This document shows, one piece after another, positions 24,744 through 33,430 of a stretch of DNA of 64,000 bases. The position numbers and the translations under genes are program-made. Below the pieces are notes generated by a model. It made no database searches and was not told where the DNA came from. It worked only from the letters and a program-made list of their open reading frames with translations. This DNA is from Acrocarpospora phusangensis (GTDB lineage: Bacteria; Actinomycetota; Actinomycetes; Streptosporangiales; Streptosporangiaceae). The first letter of the stretch is position 1. Each line of letters starts with the position of its first letter. The stretch covers positions 1 through 64,000 of the forward strand of contig NZ_BOOA01000001.1 of NCBI RefSeq assembly GCF_016862995.1. The letters are read 5' to 3'.

Positions 24744-27427
24744 GCGCCGGCCGCCTTCGCGTCGACCTCGACCTCGACGAGGAAACCGGCCCCGATCAGC
24801 GAGCCGACCACGTACGTGCTGTTGGCGGGGGCCACGTCGCCGAACACCTCGGCGTGGGCTCGCGCGGCGGCCTGCCAGTCCGCCTCCGGCGCGAGCAGCA
24901 GCCTTGTCCGAAGCACCGAGGTACGCGCGCCGCCCAGCTTCTCCACCGCCGTCACCGCCCGGCGCAGGCATTCGAGAGTCTGGGCGTAGGTGTCACCCGG
25001 GTGCAGGGCCGAACCGTCGGCGGCGTGCGCGGTCGTCCCACTCACCGCGATGTCCTCACCCTGCCGCGCCGCCCGTGAGTAACCGGCCTGCTCCTCCCAT
25101 CCGGTACCGTCCCGGAACCTCGCGCCCGAATAGGGCACAAGGGACTCGACCCCGGAGTCGGATGCAGCGGGCTCGCGCACACCGACCTCGAATCGACCGG
25201 ACTCGGGCCCGCTCACCGCAGATCCCCCGGACCCGGGCACGCTCACCGCAGATCCCCCGGACTCGGGCCCGCTCAGCTCAGATGCTCCGGACCCGGGCAC
25301 GCTCACCGCAGATCCCCCGGACCCGGGCACGCTCAGCTCAGATGCTCCGGACCCGGGCATGCTCATCTCGAATGCTCCGGACTGGGACGCATCGGCGGAT
25401 TCGGACCCAGCGGACTCGGGTACCGAGCCCTGGGCGGGGTCGGTGTACTCCTCGATTCGGGTCACCCGGCCGTCACGGACATCGACGCGCATCATCGCGT
25501 CGACCGCCAGCTCGGCGCCGGTCCCCCGGTCCCGTCCCCGGTAGACACAGCGCTGCACGTAGCCGCCCGGCACGGGGTCGATGCGTACCTCCGTGGCATG
25601 GAAGCCGTCGTAGTGCGCGGCGATGAGGCGCACCGCGTTCAGGCTTTCCGCCTTGTCCCGGGCTACGCCGTCGTAGTTGTGCCAGACGCGTACGTCGTCG
25701 GCGTAGAGCAGATCCACCCGCGCCACGTCGCCCGAGGTGATAGCGTCCAGGAGCTCCGCGCCGAAGCGGCGCATGTCCGCCCCGGACTCGGCGAGCGCGT
25801 CGGCCCGCAGCAGTTCACCCGCGTCGCCGAGCAGCTGCAACCGCTGCACGGCCAGCGGCACGTTGCCGTCCGACCAGAGCGCGTTGTGGAAGGCCCGCAG
25901 GTCGAACCCGTCCCGGTCGCGGCGCGCCGCGTCCGCCAGCAGGCGTACCACCTGCGCTTTTCCGACCTGGTACGACAGTCCCTGTCCCGGGGTGGCCGCG
26001 AAGAAGGCGGCTTCCTCTCGGGCCGTCTCCAGATCGACCGGCACGAGCTCGTGGAGCATCCGCGCGGCGCCGTCGATGTCGATCTCGCCGAGGGCCAGGC
26101 GTACGTCCACTTCGACCCGGATCGCCCGCAGCCGCATGAAGTTGTAGACGATGGCCCGGCTGAGCGGCGCGTCCTCGAACAGGCCGGCCTGGAGCATCAT
26201 CTCCTCGTTGTAGAAGGCGATGCCCTCGTTGGGCACGGAGTCGTAGAACCGCCGGTGCGCCGGATCCGGGTGCCGCCAGGTCAGCGCCAGCTGCTGGTAG
26301 TGAACCCCTTCGTGGATGATCCCGGCCCGGGGGTCGGCGGCGTTGGCCCGGTAGAAGTACGGCAGGTCGAGCCCCGGCACCGGCACGTAGCTGATCCCGT
26401 CCTGGTCCAGCCGGTCCTCGTCGGTGAGGTCGTCGCTGACGCCCAGCCAGCGCAGCGGCTCCAGGTAGGCGGGCCGGGGCAGGTTCCGGTAGTGCCGGAG
26501 CTCCGCGGGCTGGGACAGCAGGCCGCGCTCCTCGTAGAACGCGCGTACGTCGAGCTCGGCCGCCCGTTCCGCCGCGCACTGCTCCTCCGCCGTCGCGGGC
26601 GGGGCCGGCCACTCGGGCGGCCCTGACCTGGCGCGTTCGAACAGCTCGAACGCCTCGGCCCGGTCCCGCTCCTGGGCGGCGAGGCTGAGGATCTCCGCCG
26701 TCGACCAGGGCAGCAGGGCCACCCTGTGCAGGAAGAAGCCGAACGCCTCAGGGCCGACCGGCGTGTGCGGGGCGAACGTGGCGAGCCGGCCGCTCAGCCA
26801 AGAGCGCCAATCCGCGAGCGCCCGCGCCGCTGCGTCGGCCGCCTCGCCGGCGGCCTCCCGCCACTCCGCGTCGAGCATGGGCGCGAGCAGCGCGATCGAC
26901 GTACGGAGCTGCTCGGGCACCTCGGCGCTGTCGTCCAGCGCGAGCTCGGCGAACTCGCGGGTCGCGGTGGCGTCCAGGTTGTCCCTGGCGGTGTCGAGCG
27001 TGCCGGGGATCCAACGCAGCCGTTCCACGAGGTCCGCGCTGCGCGCCGCGCCGAAGGGACCCGGCGCGAGCAGGGCGTCGTAAATGTGGCCAACCGTCTG
27101 ATCAAGGTAGAACCAGGGGTCGCGCCGCCAGCTCCGCACGACGTCGAGCTCCCAGCGCACCCGCGCCGTGGCCGACCCGAGCAACCGCCGCGCCACCTCG
27201 ACCCCGACGTCCGAGGACCGCGCGACGGCGGCCAGACCACGCTCGATCTCCGCCAGGAAGCGCAAGCCGTCCTCGACGGATGCGGCGTCCCACGCCGGGC
27301 GCCACCCGGCGGGACGGGTCACCCGCGGAATGTCGTCCCGGGTACGCGGGGTGGTGTCCAGCCGCCAGGTCCAGAACCGCTCTGTCAGATCGGTCAGATC
27401 GGCGAGCACCGACGCATCGTCGGTCAT
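24740..27427 (-). CDS. Three-domain fusion: DUF885-like peptidase, SnoaL, RidA
   Basis: 895 aa from ATG 27427 (GGAAGGA upstream). Residues 1-547 match DUF885-type putative metallopeptidases, with HEGVHYQQ at 372-379 (HExxH-like) and the downstream VPNEGIAFYNEEM glutamate helix. About 548-665 is a SnoaL/NTF2 domain (FGAELLDAITSGDVARVDLL, WHNYDGVARDKAE). About 666-762 is a Gly/Ser/Pro linker with decapeptide repeats. About 763-895 is a RidA/YjgF domain (YSRAARQGEDIAVSGTTA, QTLECLRRAVTAVEKLGGA, NSTYVVGSL), the family that hydrolyses reactive enamines/imines. The peptidase end suggests cleavage of an amide substrate and RidA the clearing of its imine product. It lies upstream of, and overlaps, the LLM gene. 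I know no described protein of this build. Confidence 0.8.
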   Translation of the reverse strand: MTDDASVLADLTDLTERFWTWRLDTTPRTRDDIPRVTRPAGWRPAWDAASVEDGLRFLAEIERGLAAVARSSDVGVEVARRLLGSATARVRWELDVVRSWRRDPWFYLDQTVGHIYDALLAPGPFGAARSADLVERLRWIPGTLDTARDNLDATATREFAELALDDSAEVPEQLRTSIALLAPMLDAEWREAAGEAADAAARALADWRSWLSGRLATFAPHTPVGPEAFGFFLHRVALLPWSTAEILSLAAQERDRAEAFELFERARSGPPEWPAPPATAEEQCAAERAAELDVRAFYEERGLLSQPAELRHYRNLPRPAYLEPLRWLGVSDDLTDEDRLDQDGISYVPVPGLDLPYFYRANAADPRAGIIHEGVHYQQLALTWRHPDPAHRRFYDSVPNEGIAFYNEEMMLQAGLFEDAPLSRAIVYNFMRLRAIRVEVDVRLALGEIDIDGAARMLHELVPVDLETAREEAAFFAATPGQGLSYQVGKAQVVRLLADAARRDRDGFDLRAFHNALWSDGNVPLAVQRLQLLGDAGELLRADALAESGADMRRFGAELLDAITSGDVARVDLLYADDVRVWHNYDGVARDKAESLNAVRLIAAHYDGFHATEVRIDPVPGGYVQRCVYRGRDRGTGAELAVDAMMRVDVRDGRVTRIEEYTDPAQGSVPESAGSESADASQSGAFEMSMPGSGASELSVPGSGGSAVSVPGSGASELSGPESGGSAVSVPGSGGSAVSGPESGRFEVGVREPAASDSGVESLVPYSGARFRDGTGWEEQAGYSRAARQGEDIAVSGTTAHAADGSALHPGDTYAQTLECLRRAVTAVEKLGGARTSVLRTRLLLAPEADWQAAARAHAEVFGDVAPANSTYVVGSLIGAGFLVEVEVDAKAAGA
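25199..25378 (-). repeat. In-frame 30-bp tandem repeats in the fusion-protein linker
   Basis: About six units of 30 bp encode GGSAVSVPGS/GASELSGPES decapeptides between the SnoaL and RidA domains. Two variants (with AVSV/AVSG or ELS.) alternate. Copies are 80-100% identical, so the array is recent. The period matches that of the array in the next gene, but the sequence differs. Confidence 0.85.
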
Positions 27428-27446
27428 GTCACGTCCTTCCATCAAA

Positions 27447-27795
27447 ATTCACTCCGCCACCAGGGCCCGTGAGCTCCACAGCCACCAAACCGCGTCAGAC
27501 CCGCACCACCGGAACACTCCCTCCGCCACCACGGCTCACAAGCCACGACCACGCCAGACCCGCATCACTCGAAAAGCTCACTCCACCAAAACGACGCACG
27601 AGCCCACCAACCACAACCGCGTCAGACCCCCGCCACCGGAGAAGCTCACTCCACCAAGACGACGCACGAGCCCACCAGCCATGACCGCGTCGGACCCCGC
27701 GCCGCCCGAAAGGCTCATCCCGCCACGACGGCTCACGAACTCCACGAGCCGCAACCGCGCCAGAAGCGCACCCATCGGAAGGCTCACTCCGCCGC
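27447..27795. repeat. Degenerate 69-bp tandem repeat array derived from the 3' end of the ATPase gene
   Basis: Six copies of a CTCACTCCGCCAC-anchored unit occur at spacings of about 69, 60, 68, 69 and 69 bp. The outermost copy at 27782 contains the stop codon and last codons of the oligopeptide ATPase gene, so the others look like successive duplications of that gene end into the intergenic space. The 27428-27783 gap holds no other feature; the promoter or readthrough region of the fusion gene must lie inside the array. It is not CRISPR: units abut, with no unique spacers. Confidence 0.75.
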
Positions 27796-28776
27796 CACGG
27801 GCCGTGGCTCGGCGAGCGGGCGGGCCGCCTCACCGGCGGTCTGCAGCACGCAGGCCGCCGACCGCCCGTCCCGCAGGGCGACGAGCGGCGGGTCATCCCG
27901 GGAGCATTCGGGCCGCGCCACCGGGCAACGCGGATGGAACCGGCAGCCGCCGGGCGGGCGGGCCGGGTCGGGGACGTCGCCAGGGAGTTCGACCGGGAGC
28001 ACGCCGGCGCCGTCGGCCCGGGGCACCGCCGAGATGAGCGCCTGCGTGTACGGGTGAGCGGGCGCGGACCACACCTGCCGGGTGGGGCCGACCTCGACGA
28101 CGCGCCCCAGGTACATGACCGCGGTGCGGTCGGCGATCTGCCGGACCACCGACAGGTCGTGCGAGATGAACACCATGCCCATGTCGAGCTCGCGGACCAG
28201 CTCCACCAGCAGGTTGGCGACCGATGCCTGCGCGGACGCGTCGAGCGCGCTGATCGGCTCGTCGGCCACGATGCAGCTCGGCTCGGCCGCGAGCGTCCTG
28301 GCGATCGCGATGCGCTGGCGCTGGCCGCCGCTGAACTCGTGCGGGTACCGCCGGGCGGCGTCCGCGGGCAGGCCGACGCGTTCGAGCAGCTCCCCGGCCC
28401 GGCGCAGCGCCTCCGCGCGGGCGGCTCCGCCGAGGAGGTACCCGTCCCCGACCTGGTCGCCGACCAGACGCCGGGGGTTGAGCGACGCGTACGGATCCTG
28501 GAAGACCATCTGAAGCCCGCGCATGCCGGGCGCCCGCCGGCGCAGGCCCAGCGGGACGACCGGCCGGCCGTCGAAGCGGATCTCACCGGCGGCCGTGGGC
28601 AGCAGGCCCACCACCGCGCGGCCCAGCGTGGACTTGCCGCACCCGGACTCGCCGACGAGCCCGAGGATCTCGCCGCGCGCCACGGTCAGGTCGGCCCGGT
28701 CCACGGCGCGCAGGGCGGGAGCGCCCCGCCGGTGGTACTCCACGGCGACGCCGGTCGCCTCCAGCAACGCGCTCAC
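27784..28776 (-). CDS. dppF: Peptide-type ABC importer ATPase (DppF/OppF family)
   Basis: 330 aa from GTG 28776, overlapping the previous stop. Walker A GESGCGKSTLGRAV, Q-loop MVFQDPYASLNPRR, signature FSGGQRQRIAIARTL, Walker B CIVADEPISALD, H-loop FISHDLSVVRQIADR. The C-terminal oligopeptide/dipeptide domain has the Cys cluster CRFHPRCPVARPEC plus a later Cys (SAACVLQ), which in this family binds an iron-sulfur cluster. It is the last gene of the importer operon. Its 3' end is reiterated downstream as the 69-bp array. The symbol is by family; the substrate may not be dipeptides. Confidence 0.88.
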   Translation of the reverse strand: MSALLEATGVAVEYHRRGAPALRAVDRADLTVARGEILGLVGESGCGKSTLGRAVVGLLPTAAGEIRFDGRPVVPLGLRRRAPGMRGLQMVFQDPYASLNPRRLVGDQVGDGYLLGGAARAEALRRAGELLERVGLPADAARRYPHEFSGGQRQRIAIARTLAAEPSCIVADEPISALDASAQASVANLLVELVRELDMGMVFISHDLSVVRQIADRTAVMYLGRVVEVGPTRQVWSAPAHPYTQALISAVPRADGAGVLPVELPGDVPDPARPPGGCRFHPRCPVARPECSRDDPPLVALRDGRSAACVLQTAGEAARPLAEPRPVAAE

Positions 28777-29753
28777 GCGGCGCCTCCCAGCGGGTCGGGC
28801 GGGCAGGCCGCCAGGTGCCCGGATGCGACGAGCACCGGCTCCGGGCGTACGGCCCGGCAGTCCGGGACGGCGAATCCGCAGCGGGGGTGGAACGGGCATC
28901 CCTCGGGTACCGCGCCGAGCGCCGGCGGGCTGCCCGGGATCGGCTGGAGCGTCGCCGCCCCGCCCTCCGGGTGCGGCAGCGCGTCGAGCAGTCCCCGGGT
29001 GTACGGGTGCCGGGGGCGGGTCAGCACGTCCTCGCGCGGGCCCACCTCGGCGGTGCGCCCGCCGTACATCACGCAGATGCGGTCGGCGACGGCGGACATG
29101 ACGCCGAGGTCGTGGGTGATCACGATGACCGCGAGGTCCCGTTCGCGGCGCAGCCGGTGGAGCAGCCGCAGGATGCCCGCCTGGACGGTGACGTCGAGCG
29201 CGGTCGTCGGCTCGTCGGCCAGCAGCAGGCGGGGTTCGCAGGCCAGGGCCACGGCGATGGCGATGCGCTGGCGCATGCCGCCGGAGAACTGGGCGGGGTG
29301 CGCGCGCAGCGCCTGCTCCGGGTCGGGGATGCGCACGGTGGCGAGCAGTTCGACGGCCCGCCCGCGCGCCTCCGACTTGCCCAGCCCGAGGTGGTGGCGC
29401 ATGTGCTCGGTCAGCTGCGTCTCGATGCTGAGCATCGGGTGCAGGCTCGTGGACGGGTCCTGGGACACCATCGCGATCTTCCGTCCGCGTACGGCGCGCA
29501 GCTCGCGGGCGGGCATGGCGAGCAGGTCGCGGCCCTCGAACACCGCCCTGCCCGCGGTCTTGGCGGCGTGCGGGAGCAGGCCGAGCAGGGCCAGCGCGGT
29601 CATCGTCTTGCCGCTGCCGCTCTCCCCCGCGATGCCGAAGATCTCCCCGGCGTCCACCTGGAACGACAGGCCGTCCACGGCCTTGCGCGGGCCGCCGCGC
29701 GTGGCGAGCCACACGGTGAGGTCCTCGACCTCCAGAAGCGCTCCCACGGTCAC
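28773..29753 (-). CDS. dppD: Peptide-type ABC importer ATPase (DppD/OppD family)
   Basis: 326 aa. GTG 29753 overlaps the permease stop as GTGA, which decides it over the GTG six bases downstream. Walker A GESGSGKTMTALAL, Q-loop MVSQDPSTSLHPM, signature FSGGMRQRIAIAVAL, Walker B LLLADEPTTALD, H-loop VITHDLGVMSAVADR. C-terminal oligo_HPY domain with the Cys motif CPFHPRCGFAVPDC. It pairs with the following ATPase as the heterodimeric motor of the importer. Confidence 0.9.
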   Translation of the reverse strand: MTVGALLEVEDLTVWLATRGGPRKAVDGLSFQVDAGEIFGIAGESGSGKTMTALALLGLLPHAAKTAGRAVFEGRDLLAMPARELRAVRGRKIAMVSQDPSTSLHPMLSIETQLTEHMRHHLGLGKSEARGRAVELLATVRIPDPEQALRAHPAQFSGGMRQRIAIAVALACEPRLLLADEPTTALDVTVQAGILRLLHRLRRERDLAVIVITHDLGVMSAVADRICVMYGGRTAEVGPREDVLTRPRHPYTRGLLDALPHPEGGAATLQPIPGSPPALGAVPEGCPFHPRCGFAVPDCRAVRPEPVLVASGHLAACPPDPLGGAA

Positions 29754-30628
29754 CCCCTGATCGCACGCGCGGTACGCGGATCGAGGGCGTCCCGCAGCGT
29801 GTCTCCGACGAAGTTGAAGGCGAGCACGACGGTCAGGATGGACAGCCCGGGGAAGAGGCCGACCCACCAGCGGTCGAAGTTGGCCGCGCCGGCCGCCACC
29901 ATGGCCCCCCACTCCGCGGTGGGCGGCTGCGCGCCGAGCCCCAGGAACGACAGACCGGACAGCAGCAGTACGGCGTTGCCCACGTCGAGCGCGGCCATCA
30001 CCAGCACCGGGCCGGCGATGTTGGGCCGCAGGTCCACCATCATCGTGCGCACGGACGACGAGCCGAGCAGGCGGCCGGCCATGACGTACTCGGAGTTCCT
30101 GGCCGTCAGGACCAGGCCGCGCACCAGCCGCGCGTACGACGGCCACGACACCACGACGACGGCCAGGACGGCGTTGCGGAGCTCGGGGCCGAGCGCGGCG
30201 GCGACGGCCATGGCCAGGATGATGCCGGGGAAGGCGAACACCAGGTCGGCCAGGCGCATCAGCGCGCCGTCCACCCAGCCGCCGAAGAAGCCGGCCACGG
30301 CGCCGACGACGGAGCCGAGCGCCGCGGCGAACGCCACCAGCAGGAAGGCCAGCGGCAGCGACACCCTGGCCCCGTGGATCACCCGGCTGAGCACGTCGCG
30401 GCCGAGCTCGTCGGTGCCGAACCAGTGCTGCGCGGACGGTTCGAGCAGCTTGTCCGCCAGCTGGTCGAGCGGCCCGTACGGGGCGAGCAGCGGCGCGAGC
30501 AGCGCCACCAGCACCCAGAGCACCACGAACGCGGCGCCGACCAGGGCGAGCGGCTGCCGCCACGGCGAGCGGGCGGCCGGGTCGCGGCGGGCGCGGGGCG
30601 CGGGCAGAGGTGTGGAGTCACTCGTCAT
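29750..30628 (-). CDS. dppC: Peptide-type ABC importer permease (DppC/OppC family)
   Basis: 292 aa from ATG 30628, overlapping the upstream permease stop (ATGA). It has the family's N-terminal OppC cap (PWRQPLALVGAAFVVLWVLVALLAP, then HWFGTDELGRDVLSRVIHGAR), five further membrane helices, and the EAA-type loop DLRPNIAGPVLVMAALDVGNAVL contacting the ATPase. It ends ALDPRTARAIRG as is usual. It forms the channel with the permease at 30625-31638. Confidence 0.9.
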   Translation of the reverse strand: MTSDSTPLPAPRARRDPAARSPWRQPLALVGAAFVVLWVLVALLAPLLAPYGPLDQLADKLLEPSAQHWFGTDELGRDVLSRVIHGARVSLPLAFLLVAFAAALGSVVGAVAGFFGGWVDGALMRLADLVFAFPGIILAMAVAAALGPELRNAVLAVVVVSWPSYARLVRGLVLTARNSEYVMAGRLLGSSSVRTMMVDLRPNIAGPVLVMAALDVGNAVLLLSGLSFLGLGAQPPTAEWGAMVAAGAANFDRWWVGLFPGLSILTVVLAFNFVGDTLRDALDPRTARAIRG

Positions 30629-31638
30629 GTCAGCCTGATCCTCGGGTCGATGACTCCGTACAGGAGGTCCACGAGCAGGTTGATGAGGATGTAGACGGCG
30701 GCGACGACGATGCTGACGCCCATGATGCCGGGCAGGTCCAGGTTGACGGCGCTGCGGTAGGCGTACTGGCCGAGGCCCGGCCAGGAGAAGATGTTCTCCA
30801 CCAGGACCGCGCCGGACAGCAGGCTGCCGAAGGCGACGCCCGCCACCGTGATGATCGCGACCATCGCGGGGCGCAGCACGTGCCGCATGATGACCACCCG
30901 CTCGGGCAGGCCCTTGGCCCTGGCCGCGCGGACGTAGTCGTTGCCGAGGATCTCCAGCACGGACGCGCGGGTGAAGCGCATCAGCATCCCCACGGTGTAA
31001 ACGGCGAGCACGAGCGAGGGCAGCACCAGGTGCCCGGCCGCCGACGCCAGCACGTCCCACTGCCCGGCGAGCGCCGCGTCCACCGTGTAGAACCCGGTCG
31101 CGTACGGCGGCGGCGTCATGCCCGGATCCAGGCGGCCACCCCCCGGCAGCAGGCCGAACTTGAAGAACAGCAGGTAGAACGCGACCAGCGCGACCCAGAA
31201 GGTCGGCATGGACACCCCGCCCAGGCTGACCACGCGGAGCACCTGGTCGGGCCAGCGGTCCCGGTTGACGGCGGCCACGACGCCGAGGGCGACGCCGACC
31301 AGGAGCGACAGCACGATCGCGAAGATCGCCAGCTCGATGGTGGCCGGGACGTACTCGGCGAGGTCCTGCGCCACCGGGCGGTGGCTCTGCTGGGACATGC
31401 CGAGATTGCCCTGGAGCACGTTGCCGATGTAGGTCAGGTACTGCACCGGCAGCGGCTGGTCCAGGCCGTACTTGGCGCGGAAGGCGGCCACCGCCTCCGG
31501 GTCGCCGATGGCCCGCTGCCCGAGGTTCGCGGCGGCGGGGTCGCCCGGGACCAGCTGGGTCAGGACGAACGCGATCAGCGTGATCCCGACGCACAGCAGC
31601 ACGGCGGCGGCCAGGCGCCGGGCGAGGAACCGTGTCAC
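30625..31638 (-). CDS. dppB: Peptide-type ABC importer permease (DppB/OppB family)
   Basis: 337 aa from GTG 31638 (VTRFLARRLAAAVLLCVGITL), the usual DppB opening. A longer GTG start at 31707 would overlap the binding-protein gene and run through the GC hairpin at 31643-31676. Six membrane helices. Family marks: LVPGDPAAANLG after the first helix, AEYVPATIELAIFAIVLSL, the EAA loop YVRAARAKGLPERVVIMRHVLRPA, and the end LLYGVIDPRIRLT. Confidence 0.88.
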   Translation of the reverse strand: MTRFLARRLAAAVLLCVGITLIAFVLTQLVPGDPAAANLGQRAIGDPEAVAAFRAKYGLDQPLPVQYLTYIGNVLQGNLGMSQQSHRPVAQDLAEYVPATIELAIFAIVLSLLVGVALGVVAAVNRDRWPDQVLRVVSLGGVSMPTFWVALVAFYLLFFKFGLLPGGGRLDPGMTPPPYATGFYTVDAALAGQWDVLASAAGHLVLPSLVLAVYTVGMLMRFTRASVLEILGNDYVRAARAKGLPERVVIMRHVLRPAMVAIITVAGVAFGSLLSGAVLVENIFSWPGLGQYAYRSAVNLDLPGIMGVSIVVAAVYILINLLVDLLYGVIDPRIRLT

Positions 31639-31642
31639 CCCG

Positions 31643-31676
31643 CCGGGGCGGGCCGGACGACGCCGGCCCGCCCCGG
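31643..31676 (-). terminator. Strong GC hairpin between binding-protein and permease genes
   Basis: A perfect 14-bp stem (31643-31656 against 31663-31676) with a 6-nt loop. It lies between the binding-protein stop and the permease GTG and ends only 5 bp from that start. There is no T-tract. Such hairpins commonly stabilise the upstream binding-protein mRNA or cause partial termination, giving more binding protein than permease. Confidence 0.65.
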
Positions 31677-31693
31677 GAGGACGGCTGGGGGCT

Positions 31694-33280
31694 TTAGCCG
31701 AGTTCACGGACGTTGACCAGCCAGAGGGCGTTGGACTGCAGGTTGCTCACCGACTTCGCGGCGACCAGGATCTGGGCCGGCTGGATCAGCGGCATGATCG
31801 GCCCCGCCTCGTTCATCTTGTGCTGGATGTCCACGTACAGGCCGGACCGCTCGCTGTCCTCCACGGTCGTCCCGGCCTTGGCGCCCAGCTCCTCCAGCTC
31901 GGGGGCCGCGCCCTCGGCCCATCCGGCGCGCAGGCCGACCAGCTGGCCCGGCAGGAAGTTCAGGTAGTTGCTGGGGTCGGGGAAGTCCGGGCCCCACTGC
32001 CACAGGCCCATCTCCTCGGTGCCGCCGCGGTAGGACTCCAGCGCGGTCTGCACCGACGCGGGAGCCAGCTCCACGTTGATGCCGACCTCCTTGAGGTTGG
32101 CCTGCACGCGGGCGGCGAGGTCGCCGAAGTTGAGCCCGTTGACCTGCACGTCGCTCGGGTAGTTCAGCTTCACGGTCGGGTTCTGCAGGCCGGACTCGGC
32201 CAGCGCCGCCTTGGCCCGCGCGACGTCGCGCTTGACCCCGTCGCCCGCCGGGAGCGCGCCCAGGAAGACCGACGGGACGACGCCGGGCGCCTGCACGGCT
32301 CCCTCACCGGCGAGGTCGACCAGGCTCTGGTAGTCGATCCCGTACCGCACGGCCTCCTGGAACTTCGGGTTCGAGGAGATCTTGGAGATCTCCGGGTTGT
32401 TGTTGGTGAACACGAAGAACACGTTCGGGGAGGCGCCGTTGACGATCTGCAGCTGGTCGAGGCCCTTGGCCTGCTCGGGCGAGAGGTCGACCGCGATCTG
32501 CGACTCGCCCTTGAGGACGTTGAGCCGCTGCACGTTGGCCTGCGTGTTGCGGACCACGACCTTGGCGTACGCCGGCTTGGGGCCCCAGTACTTCTCGTTG
32601 ACGGTCAGCACGACCTGCGAGGTGGTGCTGTAGCTGTCGAGGACGTACGGCCCGCTGCCCAGGGACTGCGCGTTGAAGAAGCTCTCCGCGGTGTCGGCCT
32701 TGTCGGCCCCTTCGGCGTCGCTCGCGCCGTTCTTCTTGGCCACGGCCGAGTTGACGATGCCCAGCGCGGGGTTGGGCAGGATGAACGGGACGGCCGTGTT
32801 CGGCTTCTCGCTGGCGACGACCACGGTGGCCGGGTCGGGGGCGGTGACCGTGAGGCCGTCCATCAGGAACGACGGGTTGCCCTTCACGTTCTTCACCCGG
32901 TTGAGCGAGAAGACGACGTCGGCCGAGGTGACCGGGGTGCCGTCGGAGAACTTCGCGTCGGTGCGGAGCTTGAACGTGAAGCTCTTGGCGTCCGGGGCCG
33001 CGGTGTACGACTCCGCCAGCGCGGGCACCGGCTTGGTCACGTCGCCGCCCTTGAAGGTGAGCAGCGTGTCGTAGATCGACTGGTCGATGAGCAGCCCGGT
33101 CGGCTCGAACATACGGGCCGGGTCGGTGGTCTTGAGCTGGAACGCGGTGTCGATGACGAGGGTCTTCCCGCCCTGCCCGCTGGCGGAGGACGGGGTGGCG
33201 CCGCCACCGCCGCAGGCGGCGAGCAGGGTCGACAGCGCCACGGCGGCGGCGAGTACACCGGCAGACCGGCGGATCTTCAT
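31694..33280 (-). CDS. ABC importer substrate-binding lipoprotein, SBP family 5
   Basis: 528 aa from ATG 33280 (MKIRRSAGVLAAAVALSTLLAAC). The lipobox LAAC gives a diacylglyceryl-Cys anchor followed by a Gly/Ser linker. The family 5 body has the marks PVPALAESYTAAPDAKSFTFKLR, DGTPVTSADVVFSLNRVKN, LGSGPYVLDSYS, VNEKYWGPKPAYAKVVVRN and WGPDFPDPSNYLNFLPG. It captures a peptide or similarly sized amide compound outside the cell. It is first in the operon, followed by the hairpin and two permeases and two ATPases. It is divergent from the XRE-cupin regulator, which probably controls it. Confidence 0.9.
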   Translation of the reverse strand: MKIRRSAGVLAAAVALSTLLAACGGGGATPSSASGQGGKTLVIDTAFQLKTTDPARMFEPTGLLIDQSIYDTLLTFKGGDVTKPVPALAESYTAAPDAKSFTFKLRTDAKFSDGTPVTSADVVFSLNRVKNVKGNPSFLMDGLTVTAPDPATVVVASEKPNTAVPFILPNPALGIVNSAVAKKNGASDAEGADKADTAESFFNAQSLGSGPYVLDSYSTTSQVVLTVNEKYWGPKPAYAKVVVRNTQANVQRLNVLKGESQIAVDLSPEQAKGLDQLQIVNGASPNVFFVFTNNNPEISKISSNPKFQEAVRYGIDYQSLVDLAGEGAVQAPGVVPSVFLGALPAGDGVKRDVARAKAALAESGLQNPTVKLNYPSDVQVNGLNFGDLAARVQANLKEVGINVELAPASVQTALESYRGGTEEMGLWQWGPDFPDPSNYLNFLPGQLVGLRAGWAEGAAPELEELGAKAGTTVEDSERSGLYVDIQHKMNEAGPIMPLIQPAQILVAAKSVSNLQSNALWLVNVRELG

Positions 33281-33430
33281 GGGGGTCTCCAAGGCCGGGC
33301 TACGAGAGCGTTCGGGCAGGACGTATGGGACAGCGCATGGGCCGGGCGGGGGGTCGCTCGGGCGTATGTGGCGGATTCATGACTCTCCTGTGTGGCGGCG
33401 GCCGGGACCGCGACCCGACGTGCAGCCTTA

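Noticed and set aside
23397-25378. Repeat arrays as CRISPR or REP elements.
   Set aside because: They are in frame within coding sequence with 10-residue periods and no spacers.
27447-27795. CRISPR array.
   Set aside because: Units abut without unique spacers, diverge from each other, and one is the end of a coding gene.
31639-31707. Upstream GTG start at 31707 for the DppB-type permease.
   Set aside because: It would overlap the binding-protein gene, run through the hairpin and add a Pro/Arg-rich extension not normal for the family.
30610-31716. A 368-codon plus-strand open frame opposite the permease gene.
   Set aside because: Shadow of the DppB-type gene; composition dominated by His/Asp/Gly/Arg, with no family similarity.
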